From assembly GCF_007992435.1 (NCBI RefSeq), contig NZ_BKAG01000005.1, positions 124,001 through 188,000 of the forward strand: a stretch of 64,000 nucleotides of DNA, written 5' to 3'. How positions within the stretch are numbered: position 1 is the stretch's first letter; each line of letters begins with the position of its first letter. The DNA is from Prosthecobacter gellanilyticus. Its GTDB lineage: Bacteria; Verrucomicrobiota; Verrucomicrobiia; Verrucomicrobiales; Verrucomicrobiaceae. Below, piece by piece: positions 37,406 through 46,308 of the stretch. The notes under the pieces were generated by a model. It was not told where the DNA came from, did not search any database, and saw only the letters and a list, made by a program, of their open reading frames with translations. The position numbers and the translations under genes were made by a program.

Positions 37406-40400
37406 GGCTGGCGTTCGGTGGCTTTGATGAGTTTCGGCTGTGGCCGCTTCTTCCACGCCGTCACATCCTGCTTCAACACCTCCACCGCCTTGTTGAGCTG
37501 GTGATCCGTCGGATCTCCCGGCTGTGGCCACACCACGTAGTCCGGTCTCGCGCCATTCAGTTCCATGTCCTGGCCATCTGAAAGCACATACCAGCCGCGA
37601 AAAGGCAGCCGCAGCGTGCCCACATCCATGATCGTGGTCGCCCCCGTGCTGATCACACCACCCGCCGTCTGCACTCCCACGATCTTCCCGCGCTTCAGCG
37701 TCTTGATCGCATGGCTGAAGACCTCCGCATTGCTATAGCTGTTCTGGTTGCACAGCACCACGATCGGCTTCTGCCACGTCGCATAGATCATGCGGTCCTG
37801 CGGATAGCCCGGTGTGCTGCTGCCACGTGGAAGGGCGATCGCATGCCGCGGCTGCATCAGCGCTGTCAGCAGATGATCCGTGGTGGATCCACCTCCATTC
37901 TCACGCACATCGATGATGAGGCCATCCTTGCCAGCTCCCGCATGATAAAGCTCCTCCTGGAACTTCTGGAAGCTCGCATCATCCATCGCGCTGATGTGCA
38001 GATACCCTAGCGTGCCATTGGAGGTCTTCTCCACCGCCGCGCGGTTGTCCTCAATCCACCCATCATAGAGCAGACGACGTGCTGTCAGATACGTGATCGG
38101 ACGCAGTGTCACATCACGCTCGATCTCCCCGCTCTTCACGCGCAGCAGGATGTCACGCTCGATCGGTCCATTGAGCACCTTGCTCATGTCCATCGTCGGA
38201 CTCACTTCCAGGCCATCCACTTTCAAAACAATCTCACCCGCGCCAATGCGGCTCTCCTGCCGCGTCGCCGGGCTTTTGGGAATCACATGCCGCACCTTCC
38301 ATCCCGGCCCTTCAAAGGTCGGATCAAAGCGCAGCCCCAGATGTGCCGTCTCCTCACGCCAGCCGCTCGTAGGCGGGGTGGTCGAGTTCATCGTGAACCC
38401 GAGATGGGATCCATTCAGCTCGCCTAGCATCAGCCACACGCACTCCGTCACGCCGCTCATCGCAGGCGCTTCAGCCGCCATGTCGCGATACTTCGCCCTT
38501 ACCGCGTTCCAGTCACGATTGCCGTGTTTCTCATCGTAAAACTGGTCACGCATGACCTGCCAGCATTGGTCAAAGACCGCGCGTTGTTTGTCCGCGCGTG
38601 AATAAGCCTGCTGCGCCCGGAAGCTCATCGTCTTCAGCTCACCAGTCTTCGCGGAGATCGTCGCCGGCTTGCCGTCGAGCAGTCCTGCCAGCACATCATC
38701 ACCCTTGATCCACACCGTGTTCGTCAGCACGGCTGTTCCGACCTGCTTCGGCTTCAGATCATCTGGAAACTCCACCGTGCGCGTGACCTTCTTCTCCTCG
38801 ACCTGCGATTGGAAAGCCAGCTTCTTGGAGTCTGGTGACCACACCAGCGAGTTCTCCCGGGTGTCAGCGATCTTGATCCGGTGGATGCGATCATGAATGC
38901 CTTCAAAATCGATCGTCAGCGGCTTCTTCTCAGGGGGCTTCGGTGCTTCCGGCTTGGCCGCGACCTCAGGCTTCTTCTCTTCCTGTTTCTTCTCCTCCGT
39001 CTTGGGTTCCCCGGCCTTCGGTTCATCCGCTTTGGGTGCCGCCGCAGGTTCAGCAGGCTTGTCTTCCTGCTTCGGCTCGGCCTTCCTGGTCACAGTCACG
39101 CTTTTGGTTGGTAGAGAAGGCTTGGAGCCCTTCGCGATCTTCTCGCGCGCCTTCACCAGCGTGCGCTGGCGCTTCGTTTTCTCATCGTCTTGAGCCAGCA
39201 GGTTCACATAAAACACATCCACCTCGTCGATCTCACGCTGCCCTGTCCACGCGATCATCTTCCCATCCGGCGACCACACCGGACGCGAGTCATTGTTCGG
39301 ATGCCGTGAGAGGTTGAAGGGAGGTTTCGAGCCATCCAGCGGCATCAGCCAGATGTCATCATTGAACCACTCATCCTCCTGCGAGTAAGCGATCCATGCC
39401 CCATCCGGCGAAAACGAGATGCTCACTGGATTCCATGACTCGATGATGCGCTTCGCATTCTTGCCGTCTGCATCCGCCACCATCAGATCTCCGCGCTCAC
39501 GCAGCCAGGCCAGCTTCTTGCCATCCGGCGTGAACTTCGGCCGCTCATCCGCTTCCGGATCATCCGTGACCTTCGTCAGCGTGAAAATGGTGTTCTCAAA
39601 CCAGGCCTTCTTGCGGTCATCCGGCACTGCTTTCCAAATATCTGTCTGTCCCTGCGCATCACTGATGAAGACGAGCGATTTCCCATCCGGCGCAAACACC
39701 GGCTCGCGCTCCTCCTCGCCCGTGTGCGTGATCTGGCGTGGCTCCTTCAGCTCCGTGTCCATCACCCACACATCACCACCTGAGACAAAAGCCATCTGCA
39801 GACCGTCCTGCGTGTAGCTGATGTCCGTGGCCTTCTCCAGCACCACGCGTGTCGTCTCCTGCTCCACATCCGTCGCCGCATCGATCTCGATCTTCAGCGG
39901 TTCCTTGTCGCCGGGATGCCATTGATACAGGTCAAAGCGCACCCGGAACACCAGCGTCTTGCCATCGCGTGAGATCGCTGGGAACACCACTAAGTCATCT
40001 TTGAAGTGCGTGATCTGTGTGCCCTTGCCGTTGGTTAGGCCGCGCTCCCAAAGGTTGCCGTTCTTCACAAAATAAAAACCCTGGCCGTCAGGCTTCCACA
40101 GCGGCCAGCGGTTCTCACTTTCATCACTGATGATCTGCGTAAAGCTCTTCTCCTCGCGGTTGAAGAGCCAGATCTGCCCGGCACGCGCACCCTTGTAACC
40201 CTGCCGCCACCAGCTTTCGGAGCCCTCACGCATGAAGAGCACTTTCTTCCCGTCGGGTGAGAGCACCGCATCCGTGCCATAGTCATCAAAGAGAACGTTC
40301 TCAGCCTTCCGCTCATTCGCATCGATGATCGCGATGCGTGCCGTGCGTGATTCACGTCCCCAGGAGAAGTCCCGCGAAAGGCCCACCACCAGCCCCGTCC

Positions 40401-40752
40401 CATCTGGAGTCCACTCACGCACATCGCAGCCGTCCGTGTGCCAGGTGAGCTGCTTCGGTTCGCCACCATTCACAGGCATTGTGTAAAGCAGCTTGCTGCC
40501 CTCGCGTTCGCTGTTGAAGGCAATCTGCTTGCCATCGGGCGAGAAGGCCGCGCCTGACTCCAGCGCGGAATGTGAGGTGAGCCGTGTCGCCCTTCCTCCT
40601 TCAGTGGGTGCGCTCCAGATATCCCCATTCCAGCCGAAGGCGATGGTCTTGCCATCCGGTGACAAGGCAGGCTCGTGAGCCAGCTTCACAGGCTCGGCAT
40701 GAACGAGGAGGCCTGTGCAAACAAACAGGGGTGCGAGAAGACGTGAGGACAT
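37402..40752 (-). CDS. Tricorn-like S41 family peptidase with PD40 propeller
   Basis: 1116 residues from the ATG at 40752 (MSSRLLAPLFVCTGLLVHA, a signal peptide). Residues about 20-510 are WD40/PD40 blades (LSPDGKTIAFGWNGDIW, FSPDGKQIAFNSEREG, FAPDGKSLVFISDAQGQTDIW). A Lys/Glu/Pro/Ala-rich linker follows at about 545-625. After a second propeller segment come a PDZ-like region (GAGEIVLKVDGLEVSPTMD) and the S41 catalytic core (LIIDVRENGGGSTTDHLL, then VLCNQNSYSNAEVFSHAIKTL with the nucleophile Ser). It resembles tricorn protease but is exported, so it acts on peptides in the periplasm or outside. It begins 22 nt after sdaA. Confidence 0.94.
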   Translation of the reverse strand: MSSRLLAPLFVCTGLLVHAEPVKLAHEPALSPDGKTIAFGWNGDIWSAPTEGGRATRLTSHSALESGAAFSPDGKQIAFNSEREGSKLLYTMPVNGGEPKQLTWHTDGCDVREWTPDGTGLVVGLSRDFSWGRESRTARIAIIDANERKAENVLFDDYGTDAVLSPDGKKVLFMREGSESWWRQGYKGARAGQIWLFNREEKSFTQIISDESENRWPLWKPDGQGFYFVKNGNLWERGLTNGKGTQITHFKDDLVVFPAISRDGKTLVFRVRFDLYQWHPGDKEPLKIEIDAATDVEQETTRVVLEKATDISYTQDGLQMAFVSGGDVWVMDTELKEPRQITHTGEEEREPVFAPDGKSLVFISDAQGQTDIWKAVPDDRKKAWFENTIFTLTKVTDDPEADERPKFTPDGKKLAWLRERGDLMVADADGKNAKRIIESWNPVSISFSPDGAWIAYSQEDEWFNDDIWLMPLDGSKPPFNLSRHPNNDSRPVWSPDGKMIAWTGQREIDEVDVFYVNLLAQDDEKTKRQRTLVKAREKIAKGSKPSLPTKSVTVTRKAEPKQEDKPAEPAAAPKADEPKAGEPKTEEKKQEEKKPEVAAKPEAPKPPEKKPLTIDFEGIHDRIHRIKIADTRENSLVWSPDSKKLAFQSQVEEKKVTRTVEFPDDLKPKQVGTAVLTNTVWIKGDDVLAGLLDGKPATISAKTGELKTMSFRAQQAYSRADKQRAVFDQCWQVMRDQFYDEKHGNRDWNAVRAKYRDMAAEAPAMSGVTECVWLMLGELNGSHLGFTMNSTTPPTSGWREETAHLGLRFDPTFEGPGWKVRHVIPKSPATRQESRIGAGEIVLKVDGLEVSPTMDMSKVLNGPIERDILLRVKSGEIERDVTLRPITYLTARRLLYDGWIEDNRAAVEKTSNGTLGYLHISAMDDASFQKFQEELYHAGAGKDGLIIDVRENGGGSTTDHLLTALMQPRHAIALPRGSSTPGYPQDRMIYATWQKPIVVLCNQNSYSNAEVFSHAIKTLKRGKIVGVQTAGGVISTGATTIMDVGTLRLPFRGWYVLSDGQDMELNGARPDYVVWPQPGDPTDHQLNKAVEVLKQDVTAWKKRPQPKLIKATERQP

Positions 40753-40774
40753 GGTTGGGAGTATCATAACGGTC

Positions 40775-42160
40775 TCAACATTCAGTCACGTTCACCGCGA
40801 GACCACCGCGTGACGTTTCTTTGTATTTCGTGCTCATGTCAGCGCCGGTCTGGCGCATGGTCTTGATCACCTTGTCCAGTGAGACCCGGTGCGTGCCATC
40901 GCCACGCAGCGCCAGCCGCGCCGCATTGATAGCCTTCACCGCGCCCATGGCATTGCGTTCGATGCACGGCACCTGCACCAGCCCGCCGATGGGATCACAG
41001 GTGAGCCCCAGATTGTGCTCCATGCCGATCTCCGCCGCGTTCTCCACCTGCGGCACTGTGCCACCCAGCGCCTCGCATAAAGCGCCTGCCGCCATGGAGC
41101 AGGCCACGCCGACCTCACCCTGGCAGCCCACCTCAGCACCCGAGATGGAAGCATTGAGTTTGTAGATCATGCCAATCGCGCCAGCGGTGAGCAGAAAGCG
41201 CACGATGCGGTCATCATCCGCGCCGCCATGCACGCGCACAAAGTAGTGCAGCACCGCCGGGATGATCCCCGCCGCGCCATTCGTCGGGGCCGTGACCACA
41301 CGACCGCCGGCCGCATTCTCCTCATTCACCGCCATCGCCCACAGGCTGACCCAGTCTAGCACGGTCAGTGGATCACGCAGCCCAGCTTCAGGATTCGCGC
41401 TCAGTTCACGATGAATCTTCGGCGCACGTCTCTCCACCTTCAATCCACCAGGAAGAATGCCTTCACTCTGGCAGCCGCGCTCCACACAGGCATGCATGGC
41501 CTTCCACACCTTCAGCAGAGCCGCGCGTGTTTCCGCTTCGGGTCTCCACGCTGACTCATTCTTCAAAGTCATCTCGCTCACACTCAGCCCTGTTTCACGG
41601 CCCAGCCGCAGCAGATCATCTCCCATCTGATAAGGGTAGGGAAGCTCGCGCGGCTTCGTGCTCAGGGCATCCAGCTTCGCCGTCTCCTCATTCACCACAA
41701 AACCGCCGCCGATGGAGTAATAAACTCGGCTCAGCAGTTCATTCCCATCCGCATCCCGTGCGATGAATCGCATGCCGTTCGGATGCTCCGGCAGCGACTC
41801 CAGCCGGTGAAACACCAGATCCTCTTTCTCATGAAACGGCACCTCACGTGTGCCGCCTAACATTAAACGCTGCTGCGTTCGGATCGCTTCGATCTTCGTT
41901 GGCACCGCGTCCACATCCACACCTTCCGGCGTCTCGCCTTCCAGTCCCAGCAGCACCGCCTTGTCCGTGCCATGACCTTTGCCCGTCAGTGCCAGTGATC
42001 CATACAGATGCGCCTCCACGCGCGCAGTCTTGTCAAAGACACCCGCTTCGTTCAACCGCGCGACAAACCGGTTCCCCGCACGCATCGGCCCCACGGTGTG
42101 GGAGCTCGAAGGCCCGATGCCGATCGTGAAGAGGTCCAGTGTGCTGATGCTGGCGGCCAT
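40775..42160 (-). CDS. sdaA: L-serine ammonia-lyase, single-chain iron-sulfur type
   Basis: 461 residues from the ATG at 42160 ([32 protein letters not shown]). The longer frame from 42217 overlaps the previous gene. Family signatures: [14 protein letters not shown] at the N-terminus, [30 protein letters not shown] and [22 protein letters not shown], the Cys set that holds the 4Fe-4S cluster. It deaminates serine to pyruvate and ammonia. It lies 1 nt after the short asparaginase gene, in the kbl operon. Confidence 0.96.
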   Translation of the reverse strand: MAASISTLDLFTIGIGPSSSHTVGPMRAGNRFVARLNEAGVFDKTARVEAHLYGSLALTGKGHGTDKAVLLGLEGETPEGVDVDAVPTKIEAIRTQQRLMLGGTREVPFHEKEDLVFHRLESLPEHPNGMRFIARDADGNELLSRVYYSIGGGFVVNEETAKLDALSTKPRELPYPYQMGDDLLRLGRETGLSVSEMTLKNESAWRPEAETRAALLKVWKAMHACVERGCQSEGILPGGLKVERRAPKIHRELSANPEAGLRDPLTVLDWVSLWAMAVNEENAAGGRVVTAPTNGAAGIIPAVLHYFVRVHGGADDDRIVRFLLTAGAIGMIYKLNASISGAEVGCQGEVGVACSMAAGALCEALGGTVPQVENAAEIGMEHNLGLTCDPIGGLVQVPCIERNAMGAVKAINAARLALRGDGTHRVSLDKVIKTMRQTGADMSTKYKETSRGGLAVNVTEC

Positions 42161-42161
42161 G

Positions 42162-42644
42162 TTATACTTCCTCGAAACACTGTTTGTCGCGGTTCTTGCG
42201 CACCTTCCTAGGATCAAAGAGGCGGCCGTTCATGGAGAGATACACCCCTGGCGGCAGAGATGAGACCGCGCCGATGGCCATGCCGATGTTAAAAGTCGCA
42301 TCCGTGCTGCGAAAGCGCGCCGGCTGCATGGCTCCCGTCAGCACGATGGTCTTGCCCGGCACATCACAGAGCAGGCGACCTGTGTCTGCCATCGTGTCCG
42401 TGCCATGCGTGATCACGATGCGCTCGCAAGGACTTGCCAGCACACGCTCGCGGATCGTCTGCCGGTCCGCGTCGGTCATCTCCAGGCTGTCCTTCGCCAG
42501 CACCGGCTCGATCTCATACTCAAAGGCAACGCCCGCCTCCTTCAACACTTCCAGGACCTGTGGCGAGCCGATGTGATACTCGCTCTTCGCATCGAAGTAG
42601 ACTTTGTCGATCGTGCCGCCGGTGGCGATGAAGTGGATTTTCAT
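42162..42644 (-). CDS. Short asparaginase-domain protein (N-terminal domain only)
   Basis: 160 residues, half the normal length of L-asparaginase. It has the nucleophile motif IATGGTID (Thr near residue 9) and the second catalytic block [12 protein letters not shown] (Thr-Asp), plus [12 protein letters not shown] with the Lys position replaced. The C-terminal domain is missing, but the frame is intact and ends cleanly before sdaA, so this is a natural short form of a kind found in several bacteria, not an obvious pseudogene. Activity on asparagine is uncertain. It is placed between kbl and sdaA. Confidence 0.87.
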   Translation of the reverse strand: MKIHFIATGGTIDKVYFDAKSEYHIGSPQVLEVLKEAGVAFEYEIEPVLAKDSLEMTDADRQTIRERVLASPCERIVITHGTDTMADTGRLLCDVPGKTIVLTGAMQPARFRSTDATFNIGMAIGAVSSLPPGVYLSMNGRLFDPRKVRKNRDKQCFEEV

Positions 42645-42650
42645 GAGGTT

Positions 42651-43841
42651 TTAAACTCCGAGCATCTTCTTTACCTCAACGAAGGCATTCACGGCCATCT
42701 CCAAATCACCACGTGTGTGTGCCGCGCTGATCTGCGTGCGGATGCGCGCCTTGCCCTGCGGCACCACCGGGTAGCTGAAGCCGATGACGTACACACCGCG
42801 CTGCAGCATCTCGTCCGCGAACTTGGAGGCCAATGCCGCATCCCCCAGCATGATCGGCACGATGGGATGCACCCCCGGTACGATATTGAAACCTGCCTCC
42901 GTCATCTCCTGGCGGAAAATGCGCGTGTTCGCCTCCAGCGTGTCACGCAGCTTCGTCGAGTGCGTTAGCAGATTCAGCGCCGCGATGGATGCGCCCGCGA
43001 TGCTCGGACAAAGCGTGTTGCTGAACAAATAAGGCCGCGAGCGCTGCCTCAGCAGCTCCACGATCTCTTTCTTCCCGCTGGTGTAGCCACCACTCGCACC
43101 GCCCAGCGCCTTGCCCAGTGTGCCTGTGAGGATGTCGATGCGGCCCATGACCTCGCAATGCTCATGCGTGCCACGGCCATGCGCGCCCATGAAGCCCACG
43201 GCGTGTGAATCATCCACCATCACCAGCGCCTGATACTTGTCCGCCAGATCACAGATGGCCTTCAGCGGCGCGATGAAACCGTCCATGGAAAACACTCCAT
43301 CCGTGGCGATCAGCTTGAAGCGCGCACCCTTGGCATCGGCAGCGATCAACTGCGCTTCCAGATCCGCCATGTCACAGTTCTTGTAGCGATACCGCTGCGC
43401 CTTGCACAGGCGTACGCCATCGATGATCGAGGCATGATTCAGCTCATCACTGATGATCGCATCCTCAGGCCCGAGGATGGTTTCAAACAGTCCGCCATTG
43501 GCATCAAAGCATGAGCCATACAGGATCGTGTCTTCTGTCCCTAAAAACTCCGTCAGCGAAGCCTCCAGCTCCTTGTGCACTCCTTGCGTGCCGCAGATGA
43601 AGCGCACACTGGCCAGTCCATAGCCCCAGTGCTCCAGCGCCTCATGCGCCGCCTGCCGCACCTTTGGATGCTGGGCCAGACCGAGGTAGTTGTTCGCGCA
43701 CAGGTTCAGCACCGCCGCGCCGCCATTCGCGCGCACCAGCGTGCCCTGCGGCGTGGAGAGCACGCGCTCACGCTTGTAGGTGCCTGCGGCGCGGATCGCC
43801 TCGAGCTGGTCCGCGAGATGGTTGGTAAAGGCCGGGTTCAT
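42651..43841 (-). CDS. kbl: Glycine C-acetyltransferase (2-amino-3-ketobutyrate CoA ligase)
   Basis: 396 residues from the ATG at 43841 ([26 protein letters not shown]), nearly the length of E. coli Kbl (398). The frame extending to 44090 was rejected because its leader is not conserved. Key motifs are [51 protein letters not shown] and [14 protein letters not shown] with the PLP-binding Lys. It splits 2-amino-3-ketobutyrate with CoA to glycine and acetyl-CoA in threonine breakdown. Threonine dehydrogenase is not in the window. It heads the ten-gene run. Confidence 0.96.
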   Translation of the reverse strand: MNPAFTNHLADQLEAIRAAGTYKRERVLSTPQGTLVRANGGAAVLNLCANNYLGLAQHPKVRQAAHEALEHWGYGLASVRFICGTQGVHKELEASLTEFLGTEDTILYGSCFDANGGLFETILGPEDAIISDELNHASIIDGVRLCKAQRYRYKNCDMADLEAQLIAADAKGARFKLIATDGVFSMDGFIAPLKAICDLADKYQALVMVDDSHAVGFMGAHGRGTHEHCEVMGRIDILTGTLGKALGGASGGYTSGKKEIVELLRQRSRPYLFSNTLCPSIAGASIAALNLLTHSTKLRDTLEANTRIFRQEMTEAGFNIVPGVHPIVPIMLGDAALASKFADEMLQRGVYVIGFSYPVVPQGKARIRTQISAAHTRGDLEMAVNAFVEVKKMLGV

Positions 43842-43843
43842 GG

Positions 43844-43881
43844 TTGCCAATATACTGGACGCACATCCTTTATCTTGGCAA
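43844..43881. promoter_or_regulatory. Inverted repeat at the 5' end of kbl, possible operator
   Basis: TTGCCAA (43844-43850) and TTGGCAA (43875-43881) form an inverted repeat whose centres are 31 bp apart, near three helical turns. It sits just upstream of the kbl start, where a promoter for the ten-gene run should be. Possible regulator-binding site; no regulator is known. Confidence 0.3.
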
Positions 43882-43915
43882 CTATTCTTTTTTAAAGGTT
43901 GCCGGTCATTCGGGC

Positions 43916-44161
43916 CTAACCAGGTCTCGCCAGCCGTATCGCACCGCTCGTTTTCAGGGGATGCGCAGGCTTTCCACGCTGCGTGCAGACCAGTTTCCCG
44001 TCCTCTATCAGCTGTGCCGCGACGTCCCGCACCTTGGGCATCAAAGGCCGCCAGTCCTTGCTCAGCTTCCTCGCCACTTCCGACGGACAAAAGGTGGCTC
44101 CGTCACTGCGCGCCGCAGCGAATTCGAGGAAGGTGCGACGGATATCGGAGGCCTCGCTCAT
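43916..44161 (-). CDS. DUF3253 domain-containing protein
   Basis: 81 residues ([21 protein letters not shown]...). It has the DUF3253 pattern [42 protein letters not shown], a small winged-helix-like domain that may bind nucleic acid. I chose the ATG at 44161 because it overlaps the TspO stop by 4 nt (ATGA); the longer frame up to 44500 is out-of-frame TspO sequence. The stop codon TAG is part of a TNGTTAGGC motif. It closes the photolyase-TspO operon. Confidence 0.88.
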   Translation of the reverse strand: MSEASDIRRTFLEFAAARSDGATFCPSEVARKLSKDWRPLMPKVRDVAAQLIEDGKLVCTQRGKPAHPLKTSGAIRLARPG

Positions 44162-44628
44162 GGGTTCATCCGCCAAAGCGTGAAGTTCAGGAAGGAGGCA
44201 AAACTCACCCAGGCAAGGTAAGGTACGAAAAGCAGGCCCGCAGGCGTCGAGACACGCCAGAAGGCACGCAGCGTCAAAAGAATGGCCAGCCACATGGAGA
44301 GGATCACGATCAGCGCCGCACCGAGTTGATGGGCACCGAAGAACACCGGCGTCCAGGCCGCATTCAGCGCCAGTTGTATGACATACAGCTTCAGCGCATG
44401 CCCCTGGCCGCCTTTGCGCCAGACAAGCCAGGCCGCTACTGCCATGCAAAGATAGAGCGCCGACCACACTGGCCCAAAGATCCAGTTCGGTGGATTCCAC
44501 TCAGGTTTCGCCAGGGACGCATACCAGGCGCCAGGCATCCAAAAAGCACCCGCAGCTGGGGCGAGGGCGGTCAGAGCGATCCATCCGAGCAATCCGAAAG
44601 TTTGTTGGGAGGCTGAGCGTGTCTTCAT
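44158..44628 (-). CDS. tspO: TspO/MBR family membrane protein
   Basis: 156 residues from the ATG at 44628, five predicted helices. The family's Trp- and Pro-rich stretches are present: YASLAKPEWNPPNWIFGPVWSALYL, AWLVWRKGG, QLALNAAWTPVFFGAHQLG and FVPYLAWVSFASFLNFTLWRMN. TspO binds tetrapyrroles and sterol-like ligands, and in bacteria is linked to light and oxygen responses. The start overlaps the photolyase stop by 4 nt (ATGA), consistent with a light-stress operon. Confidence 0.95.
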   Translation of the reverse strand: MKTRSASQQTFGLLGWIALTALAPAAGAFWMPGAWYASLAKPEWNPPNWIFGPVWSALYLCMAVAAWLVWRKGGQGHALKLYVIQLALNAAWTPVFFGAHQLGAALIVILSMWLAILLTLRAFWRVSTPAGLLFVPYLAWVSFASFLNFTLWRMNP

Positions 44629-46169
44629 GTGGAGGAATCGCACGCCGCCCGGAAAGAGGCTGCCTGCTTCTGGATGGCTTCCCGGTCTCCTGCGGAGAGG
44701 CGTGAAAGGTTTTTGAGCTGCATTCCCATTCGCTGGTTCCGCCGCAGCACCGGTTCATGCTGGAGCAGATAGTCCCAGTAGAGGGTGGTGAACGGACATG
44801 CACGTGGTCCGGTGCTCTGGGCAGGATCATACCGGCAGCCCTGGCAGTAGTTGCTCATTCGCTGGATGTACTTTCCGCTCGCCACATAAGGCTTGCTGGC
44901 CATCACGCCGCCATCCCCATACTGGGACATCCCCAGCGTATTCGGCAGCTCCACCCACTCCACGGCATCCACATAGACGGCGAGGTACCACTCGTGTACC
45001 CGGCGCGGCTGCACGCCATAGAGCAACGCAAAGAGTCCGGTCACCATCAGGCGCTGAATATGATGCGCATAGCCAAGGCGCAGCGTCTGCGTGATGACAT
45101 CCCGGAGGCACTGCATGTCCGTCTCACCCGTCCAGTAAAATGCCGGCAGCTCGTGCTCTGCATGCATCGCGTTTCGCTCGAGGTAGCCCGGCATGAAATG
45201 CCAGTAGATGCCGCGCACATACTCCCGCCAGCCGAGGATCTGCCGGATGAAGCCCTCCACCGCTTCCAGAGGTGCCAAGCCATCTTTGTAAGCTTGCTCC
45301 GCTGCCGCGATGACCACACTCGGATGAAGAAGCTTCAGGTTCATCGCCGCACTGAGCCGGGAATGATACAGCCATGGCTCGCTCGTCCACATCGCATCCT
45401 GATAGCGGCCAAACTCAGGCAGCCGGTGAGTGATGAAGTCTTGGAGCGCTTCCCGCGCCTGGACCACCGTCACCGGCCAGTCAAACTCCACCAGTGATCC
45501 CGGATGGCCGGGGAAATGCGCGTCCACATCTGCAATCACGCTTTTTGTTAGCTCATCAGGCGTGAAGCGCCTTGGCGGTATGCGCAGCCCCGGACCTTCT
45601 TTGCCAAACGAGCCCCGGTTGTCGTGATCAAAATTCCATTGTCCACCCGCAGGCTTTCCTGCCTCCATCAGCACACCCGTGTGCTGCCGCATCTCGCGGT
45701 AAAAGAACTCCATGCGGAATTGGGTTCGCCGTTCCGCGTGGCGCTGAAACATCTCCCGTGAGCAGAGGAAGTGCCGGTCGGTCCTGGCTTCCAGCGTCAC
45801 TCCCATCTCTGCTGCCACTTCCTCGATCTCTCTTCCCACGCTCCACTCACCAGCCTCCACCATGATGAGACCTTGGGGCTTTAAGCGCCGGATCGCGCTT
45901 CGAAGCTGCTCCGCGAAGGTTTCGCCACCGGGCTCGCCGAGCTGCCGGTAATCCACCGTGATGCCACGGGCGCGCAGGTCATCACGAAAGTGCCGCATCG
46001 CTGCCAGAAACACCGCGATGCGCGCCTTCGTGCTCCAGACCTTGGTCGACTCATGTTTCACCTCCGCCATCCACACCACGTCCCGGCTCGCATCCAGGCC
46101 ATCGAACGCTGCCGATTCAAGATCGAGCTGATCGCCGAGGACAAGGATGAGACGTGAAACAGAGAACAT
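44625..46169 (-). CDS. FeS-type cryptochrome/photolyase family protein (prokaryotic 6-4 photolyase type)
   Basis: 514 residues from the ATG at 46169 (the codon before it is GTG). It belongs to the deoxyribodipyrimidine photolyase-related (DPRP) family: LILVLGDQLDLESAAFDGLD at the N-terminus, GWREYVRGIYWHFMPGYLERN, and a Cys set for a 4Fe-4S cluster consisting of DMQCLRD plus NYCQGCRYDP and RACPFTTLYWDYLL. FAD-binding residues are in the C-terminal half. Such FeS proteins repair (6-4) photoproducts or act as cryptochromes; I cannot tell which. It heads the operon with tspO and DUF3253. Confidence 0.93.
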   Translation of the reverse strand: MFSVSRLILVLGDQLDLESAAFDGLDASRDVVWMAEVKHESTKVWSTKARIAVFLAAMRHFRDDLRARGITVDYRQLGEPGGETFAEQLRSAIRRLKPQGLIMVEAGEWSVGREIEEVAAEMGVTLEARTDRHFLCSREMFQRHAERRTQFRMEFFYREMRQHTGVLMEAGKPAGGQWNFDHDNRGSFGKEGPGLRIPPRRFTPDELTKSVIADVDAHFPGHPGSLVEFDWPVTVVQAREALQDFITHRLPEFGRYQDAMWTSEPWLYHSRLSAAMNLKLLHPSVVIAAAEQAYKDGLAPLEAVEGFIRQILGWREYVRGIYWHFMPGYLERNAMHAEHELPAFYWTGETDMQCLRDVITQTLRLGYAHHIQRLMVTGLFALLYGVQPRRVHEWYLAVYVDAVEWVELPNTLGMSQYGDGGVMASKPYVASGKYIQRMSNYCQGCRYDPAQSTGPRACPFTTLYWDYLLQHEPVLRRNQRMGMQLKNLSRLSAGDREAIQKQAASFRAACDSST

Positions 46170-46248
46170 CACAGGAAACTACCGTCTGAGCCGCTGGTAT
46201 GGATTCAACTTTCCCACCAAAGACAGGACCTGAGCGAAGCGATCCTGA

Positions 46249-46275
46249 GCAGCACAGTCTGCCAGACTGTGCTGC
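46249..46275 (-). terminator. Strong hairpin between the giant gene and the photolyase gene
   Basis: GCAGCACAGTCTG and CAGACTGTGCTGC are perfect 13-bp arms around a single C, 33 nt past the stop of the giant gene at 46309 as that gene is read. It could end that transcript. There is no clear T-tract, so an intergenic REP-like hairpin is the alternative. Confidence 0.45.
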
Positions 46276-46308
46276 GGCATTCCAAAAAGGCTTCCGCAAT
46301 GCGCTGCC

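Noticed and set aside
43842-44090. 83-codon N-terminal extension of kbl
   Set aside because: It overlaps the DUF3253 gene antisense to nothing conserved; family members start at the residue encoded at 43841.
44162-44500. Extension of the DUF3253 gene
   Set aside because: It overlaps tspO out of frame; the ATGA overlap at 44161 gives a full DUF3253 domain.
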